The notes under the pieces: model-generated
The model's database searches: none
Told to the model about the DNA's origin: nothing
Seen by the model: the letters and a program-made list of their open reading frames with translations, nothing else
Program-made: the position numbers and the translations under genes
Part shown: piece by piece, positions 60,157-64,000 of the stretch
Position numbering within the stretch: the stretch's first letter is position 1
How the letters are laid out: every line of letters starts with the position of its first letter
Origin: a virus
DNA: 64,000 nucleotides
IMG/VR virus record: IMGVR_UViG_3300020536_000010
Span: 1-64,000 of that record
Strand: one strand, 5' to 3'

Positions 60157-60480
60157 CTTAACCTACACCATAAGGCAATTAAAAGATTTAGCCTGGATGG
60201 AAACATCCACGATGACTCTGCCATTGCCAGGCTTAAAAGTGAATACATAAAGCTATTAGTTGCAGAAATGAGGTTATCTGGGTATGTGCCAAGACTTGAC
60301 ATTAACCCCGATTTTACGCTAAGCTATAATGAAGAAAAAAGATATTTTGAGTTTAAGATAAGTTTATACGGAATTTATATAGGAAAGAAACAGAGTGAAT
60401 GGATACTAGGAATAGACGAGATAAGACCAATTTATATTCAAGAGAGCAAATCAAAAGAATTCTTGAGGGAGCAGGCCTAG
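60154..60480 (+). CDS. Small protein between helicase and primase (108 aa)
   Basis: N-terminal KRFSLDGNIHDDSAIARLKSEYIKLLVAEMRLSG (a helix pair), then a beta half (PRLDINPDFTLSYNEEKRYFEFKISLYGIYIGK). No motif is recognised. It overlaps the primase gene by 82 nt in another frame, an unusually long overlap, so both starts deserve checking. A replication accessory role is inferred from context. Confidence 0.55.
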   Translation: MLNLHHKAIKRFSLDGNIHDDSAIARLKSEYIKLLVAEMRLSGYVPRLDINPDFTLSYNEEKRYFEFKISLYGIYIGKKQSEWILGIDEIRPIYIQESKSKEFLREQA

Positions 60481-61343
60481 ATATAGAGTCTGAGGTAGAT
60501 ACAGACTTTATTGTGTTTTGTCCATTTCACGCAAACAATCGTACCCCAGCTGGCGAAGTAGATAAAAATTCTGGCATATTCTTTTGTTTTTCCTGCCACC
60601 ACGTCTGTGATCTAGTAGAGCTTATAATGCATGTCTCTGGTAGAAAATATTTTGAAGCTGTTAGGTTTATCAAAAGTAAGGAGCAGCAATCTTCTGTACT
60701 AGATACTTTAAATAAAAAATTGATAGATGTCCCAGAATACACACAATTTGATCAAATACTGATTAAACGATTAAACACTCAGGCATTAGAATCTCCAAGA
60801 GCAATGAGATATTTTGAGGGCAGATTAATTAATGAAGCTTCTGTTAGAAAGTTTGCCCTGGGCTTTTCAGAAAAGCAAGACATGGTTACAATTCCAGTAC
60901 ATTCTCCAGATGGCATGGAAGTTGGATTTGTTGGAAGATCTATTGAAGGCAAAGACTTTAAAAATACACCAAAGCTGCCAAAGGCTAAAATTTTATTTAA
61001 TCTTCACAGGGTTAAATCATCCAAAAAGGTTTATGTAGTTGAGTCATCGTTTGATGCCATAAGGCTAGATCAATGCGGATTTCCAGCGGTGGCTACATTG
61101 GGGGCAAACGTCTCAAACTACCAAATAGACCTACTCAAAAAATACTTCAATAACATTTGCGTTATTGCAGACAATGATGAAGCAGGCGGTAATATGAAAG
61201 ACAAGATTATTGAACATCTTGGCTCTCGTACTATCGTAATAAATATAGATAAAAAATATAAAGATATAGGCGATATGACAGATGAGGCAATCAAATTAAT
61301 TGATGAATCGTTTGACAAATCTATTGCCACAATGCTAAAATAA
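60399..61343 (+). CDS. DnaG-type primase
   Basis: 314 residues. The zinc finger CPFH (about 41-44) with CFSCHHVC (about 64-71) lies at the N-terminus. A TOPRIM domain follows, with KKVYVVESSFDAI near 211-223 (glutamate) and ADNDEAGG near 257-264 (Asp-x-Asp). These match DnaG-like primases that make RNA primers. Shorter than host DnaG (about 600 aa); it lacks a separate C-terminal helicase-binding domain. The ATG at 60399 has a weak AGGAAAG about 11 nt upstream. Confidence 0.87.
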   Translation: MDTRNRRDKTNLYSREQIKRILEGAGLDIESEVDTDFIVFCPFHANNRTPAGEVDKNSGIFFCFSCHHVCDLVELIMHVSGRKYFEAVRFIKSKEQQSSVLDTLNKKLIDVPEYTQFDQILIKRLNTQALESPRAMRYFEGRLINEASVRKFALGFSEKQDMVTIPVHSPDGMEVGFVGRSIEGKDFKNTPKLPKAKILFNLHRVKSSKKVYVVESSFDAIRLDQCGFPAVATLGANVSNYQIDLLKKYFNNICVIADNDEAGGNMKDKIIEHLGSRTIVINIDKKYKDIGDMTDEAIKLIDESFDKSIATMLK

Positions 61344-61369
61344 GAAGCTAAAAATATAGGAGAATATAT

Positions 61370-62026
61370 ATGAGCGTAGTAAAAGGGCTAAAAAATATCA
61401 ATGCACTACTTGATAAGCCAAAGTATGATGAAAACAAGGCCAAGGTTCGTTGGCTAAAGCTTGCAGACGGACAGTCTGTAAAGATTCGCTTTATTGAGGA
61501 ACTAGATGAGGATAGCCCAAGCTATTCTGAAGACCGTGGTCTTGCTCTAGTTGTTAAGGAGCACACCAATCCAAAAGACTACAAGCGTAAGGCTGTAGAT
61601 ACTATGGATACAGAGGGTCGTGACTGGGCAGAAGAAATGCACCGCAAAGATCCAAAGGCTGGATGGAGAGCACGTCTTCGTTTTTATTGCAACGTGCTAG
61701 TTGATGATGGGCTAGAAGATCCATATGTTGCAATTTGGTCTATGGGTGTAAGCAAGCAGTCATCTTTTAATACTATCCGTGAGTATGCTCTTGAGACTGG
61801 AAGCATCTCTAATCTAACCTGGAAGCTAAAGCGTAACGGCCAGGGCACTGAGACAAGCTACACTCTCATTCCTTCGACTCCAGATAAGGAGCCGTTTGTG
61901 TGGAATGATGTTCGCCCATTCCCACTTGAGTCTGCCCTAAACAAGGTGCCTTATGCTGAGCAAGAGGCATTTTACCTAGGGTTTGACACACCATCTTCCA
62001 ATTCTAATTCGAATATGGATTGGTAA
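61370..62026 (+). CDS. Single-stranded DNA-binding protein-like (218 aa)
   Basis: Starts MSVVKGLKNINALLDKPKYD, then a beta-rich core (KVRWLKLADGQSVKIRFIEEL) and a middle with RLRFYCNVLVDDGL and VAIWSMGVSKQSSFNTIREY. The C-terminus ends SNSNSNMDW, an acidic-aromatic tail as in SSB and gp32 proteins. AGGAGAA before the ATG and C-rich codon use suggest good expression. I judge it an ssDNA-binding replication protein by layout; there is no diagnostic motif. Confidence 0.6.
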   Translation: MSVVKGLKNINALLDKPKYDENKAKVRWLKLADGQSVKIRFIEELDEDSPSYSEDRGLALVVKEHTNPKDYKRKAVDTMDTEGRDWAEEMHRKDPKAGWRARLRFYCNVLVDDGLEDPYVAIWSMGVSKQSSFNTIREYALETGSISNLTWKLKRNGQGTETSYTLIPSTPDKEPFVWNDVRPFPLESALNKVPYAEQEAFYLGFDTPSSNSNSNMDW

Positions 62027-62034
62027 GATAATCT

Positions 62035-64000
62035 ATGTCCTATGTTGGTCTGCATGTCCACACTCATTACAGTTTGTTTGACGGTATAGCTACTCCTTTG
62101 GAGTATATAGAACGTGCAAAAGAACTGGGTATGAATGCATTAGCAATTACTGACCATGGCTCCCTGTCTGGTCACAGAGAGTTCTTTAGAGCTGCTAATG
62201 AGAGTGGCATCAGGCCAATATTGGGTGTAGAAGCCTATATCACATCAGATAGATTTGATCAAAGAGATAATGAAGAAAGAAAAGGTCTTATAGACCTTGT
62301 TTATAACCACACAATTATTCTTGCTAAGAATCAGGATGGCCTAGAAAATTTAAATAAGCTTAATGAGATTGCTTGGACAGAGGGTTATTTTAAAAAACCA
62401 AGAATAGATTATGAAGTCCTAGAGAAATATTCTGAGGGACTTGTTGTTCTTTCAGGATGTCTATCTGGTGCACTGGCAAAGGCAATTGAGGCAGAAGAGC
62501 TAGCAGAAGCAAAAAGAATTATAGAGTGGCACAAGCGTGTGTTTAAAGATGACTATTATATTGAGGTAATGCCACACAATCCAGCTACAGTTAATAAGCA
62601 ATTATTAGAATTAGCAGACGAATTCGAAGTCAAGGCAGTTGTAACTCCAGACTGTCACCATGCACACACAGATCAAAAAGAGATACAAGAATTAAAGCTA
62701 ATCCTAAACACTTATGCAAATAAGATTACAAAAGATGCAACGTATGAAAAGTCACTAAAACATTCTAACTTAATGGATAGATTAGACTACCTATATGGTT
62801 CAGACAGGCAAATGTCTTTTAATAAATTTGAAATTCACCTACTTTCCGATGAAGAAATGCACAGAGAAATGGAAAAGCAGGGCATTGATAGGGAAGATAT
62901 CTATACCCATACTATAGAAATTGCAAATAAGGTAGAGGACTACGACATCAAAGACCACCTTGATCTGCTTCCAGTTCAGTATCAAAAACCAGATGAAGAG
63001 CTTAGAAAGTTAGCACTTGAAGGCCTTGAGGCCAGAGGAATAAAGGATAACCAAAAATATTTGGATAGGCTAGACGAAGAGCTAAAGGTAATTCGTGATA
63101 AAAAGTTTGGGCCATACTTCTTGGTTGTTCGTAATATGATTGCTTGGGCTAAAAAAGAAGGCATTATGGTTGGACCAGGCCGTGGATCTTCCGCTGGCTC
63201 ATTGCTGTGCTATGCGTTGGGAATAACTGATATTGATCCAATTAAATATGGCCTTCTTTTCTTCCGTTTTATTAATCCAGAACGTAATGACTTTCCAGAC
63301 ATCGACACTGATATCCAGGATTCACGCCGTGAAGAGGTAAAGGACTATCTTGTTAGGCAATATCGTCACGTAGCGTCTATTGCTACCTTCTTAGAATTTA
63401 AAGATAAGGGCGTGGTGCGTGATATTGCACGTGTTCTTAATATTCCATTATCAGATGTAAATAAAGTTATGAAAGTTGTAGATACCTGGGACGACTACTG
63501 TACGTCAAAACAGGCTGCCTGGTTTAGAGAGAAATATCCTGAGATTGAAAAGTATGGAGAGCAGCTTCGTGGTCGTATTAGAGGAACTGGTATTCACGCT
63601 GCTGGTGTTGTTACTTCTAAGCATCCAATTTTTAAGTATGCTCCAATGGAAACACGAACATCGCCAGGAAGTGGAGACAGGATTCCTGTAGTTGCAGTAG
63701 ACATGGAAGAGGCAGAACGCATTGGGTTAATTAAGATTGATGCCCTTGGTCTAAAGACCTTGTCTGTTCTGCGTGATACCCTTGACATCATTAAAGATAG
63801 AACTGGTCAAGATATCAACCTATTAGAAATTGATATGGAAGATCCAAAGGTATATGAAATGCTATCTTTTGGATACACCAAGGGAGTTTTTCAGTGTGAA
63901 GCTACACCATACACCAACTTGCTTGTAAAAATGGGAGTCAAGAGCTTTGCAGAGCTTGCAGCGTCTAACGCTTTGGTTAGACCAGGTGCAATGAATACTA
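62035..64000 (+). CDS. dnaE: DNA polymerase III alpha-type (C-family) with PHP domain, 3' end missing
   Basis: 655 codons are present and the gene continues past the window edge. The N-terminal PHP domain shows HVHTHYSLFDG (7-17), AITDHGSLSGH and TPDCHHAH, i.e. the metal-ligand histidines appear intact, so a PHP exonuclease is plausible. The polymerase core shows GPGRGSSAGSL (about 379-389) and PDIDTDI (about 420-426), the position of the catalytic aspartates (PDFDVDF in host enzymes). It synthesises phage DNA. The start at 62035 follows the SSB-like stop by 8 nt. Confidence 0.9.
   Translation, partial: MSYVGLHVHTHYSLFDGIATPLEYIERAKELGMNALAITDHGSLSGHREFFRAANESGIRPILGVEAYITSDRFDQRDNEERKGLIDLVYNHTIILAKNQDGLENLNKLNEIAWTEGYFKKPRIDYEVLEKYSEGLVVLSGCLSGALAKAIEAEELAEAKRIIEWHKRVFKDDYYIEVMPHNPATVNKQLLELADEFEVKAVVTPDCHHAHTDQKEIQELKLILNTYANKITKDATYEKSLKHSNLMDRLDYLYGSDRQMSFNKFEIHLLSDEEMHREMEKQGIDREDIYTHTIEIANKVEDYDIKDHLDLLPVQYQKPDEELRKLALEGLEARGIKDNQKYLDRLDEELKVIRDKKFGPYFLVVRNMIAWAKKEGIMVGPGRGSSAGSLLCYALGITDIDPIKYGLLFFRFINPERNDFPDIDTDIQDSRREEVKDYLVRQYRHVASIATFLEFKDKGVVRDIARVLNIPLSDVNKVMKVVDTWDDYCTSKQAAWFREKYPEIEKYGEQLRGRIRGTGIHAAGVVTSKHPIFKYAPMETRTSPGSGDRIPVVAVDMEEAERIGLIKIDALGLKTLSVLRDTLDIIKDRTGQDINLLEIDMEDPKVYEMLSFGYTKGVFQCEATPYTNLLVKMGVKSFAELAASNALVRPGAMNT

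Noticed and set aside
1-64000. CRISPR array, insertion sequence, integrase or terminase
   Set aside because: No regularly spaced repeats, transposase, recombinase or terminase motifs were seen; terminase is presumably outside the window.

Overview
The window is a stretch of an AT-rich tailed double-stranded DNA phage genome. A portal, an HK97-type prohead protease with scaffold, a major capsid protein, a tail tube, two tail-assembly chaperones, a 2995-residue tape measure, minor tail proteins, fibres, lysins and a replication module can all be read, so it is a siphovirus-type virion with a very long, non-contractile tail. An NlpC/P60 enzyme plus a lysozyme-like enzyme, a C-family (DnaE-like) DNA polymerase with a PHP domain, and many apparently leaderless genes suggest an actinobacterial host with low GC, for example a freshwater lineage. 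That host call is inference. No terminase, integrase, tRNA or CRISPR array was found, and the DNA polymerase gene runs off the right edge.

Layout. 1-1.5 kb: a GC-rich control region with very small genes, most of them on the minus strand and driven by copies of one promoter cassette. 1.5-5.3 kb: accessory genes, mostly minus strand. They are a stand-alone 2-oxoglutarate (2OG) oxygenase, a 23-residue Cys-rich peptide, a DNA methyltransferase fused to an apparently dead oxygenase domain, a zinc-ribbon mini-protein, an Asp/Asn-hydroxylase-like protein and a sulfotransferase-like protein. 5.3-20.4 kb: a small membrane protein, a putative 50-nt RNA, and fibre/adhesin genes with collagen-like, PASTA, fibronectin-III and Phe-Phe-Pro repeat segments. 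This region is interrupted by a zinc-ribbon/oxygenase pair and by a minus-strand lysis pair at 11.7-12.9 kb. 20.4-27.7 kb: an operon of seven 2OG-Fe(II) oxygenases, two related beta-barrel-like proteins and a short-chain dehydrogenase. 27.7-57.7 kb: the virion core from a large tail protein through portal, protease/scaffold, capsid, connector, tube, chaperones and tape measure to the tail tip. 57.7-64 kb: a HTH protein, small genes, DnaB-like helicase, primase, ssDNA-binding-like protein and DnaE-like polymerase.

The most striking content is eleven 2OG-type oxygenase domains in 64 kb, set around proline-rich and collagen-like fibres. The idea that they modify virion fibres, or a host surface or metabolite, is inference. 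A second theme is transcription. At thirteen genes a -10 hexamer (TATAAT or a close variant, often with the extended form TGn) sits 6-7 nt before the start codon, which implies leaderless mRNAs. Other late genes use the same promoter type with a short leader and a good Shine-Dalgarno sequence. Terminator-promoter pairs separate the transcription units at 20.4, 36.0 and 39.9 kb.

Small genes, promoters, hairpins and start choices were read by eye. Functions rest on motif recognition without database searches.
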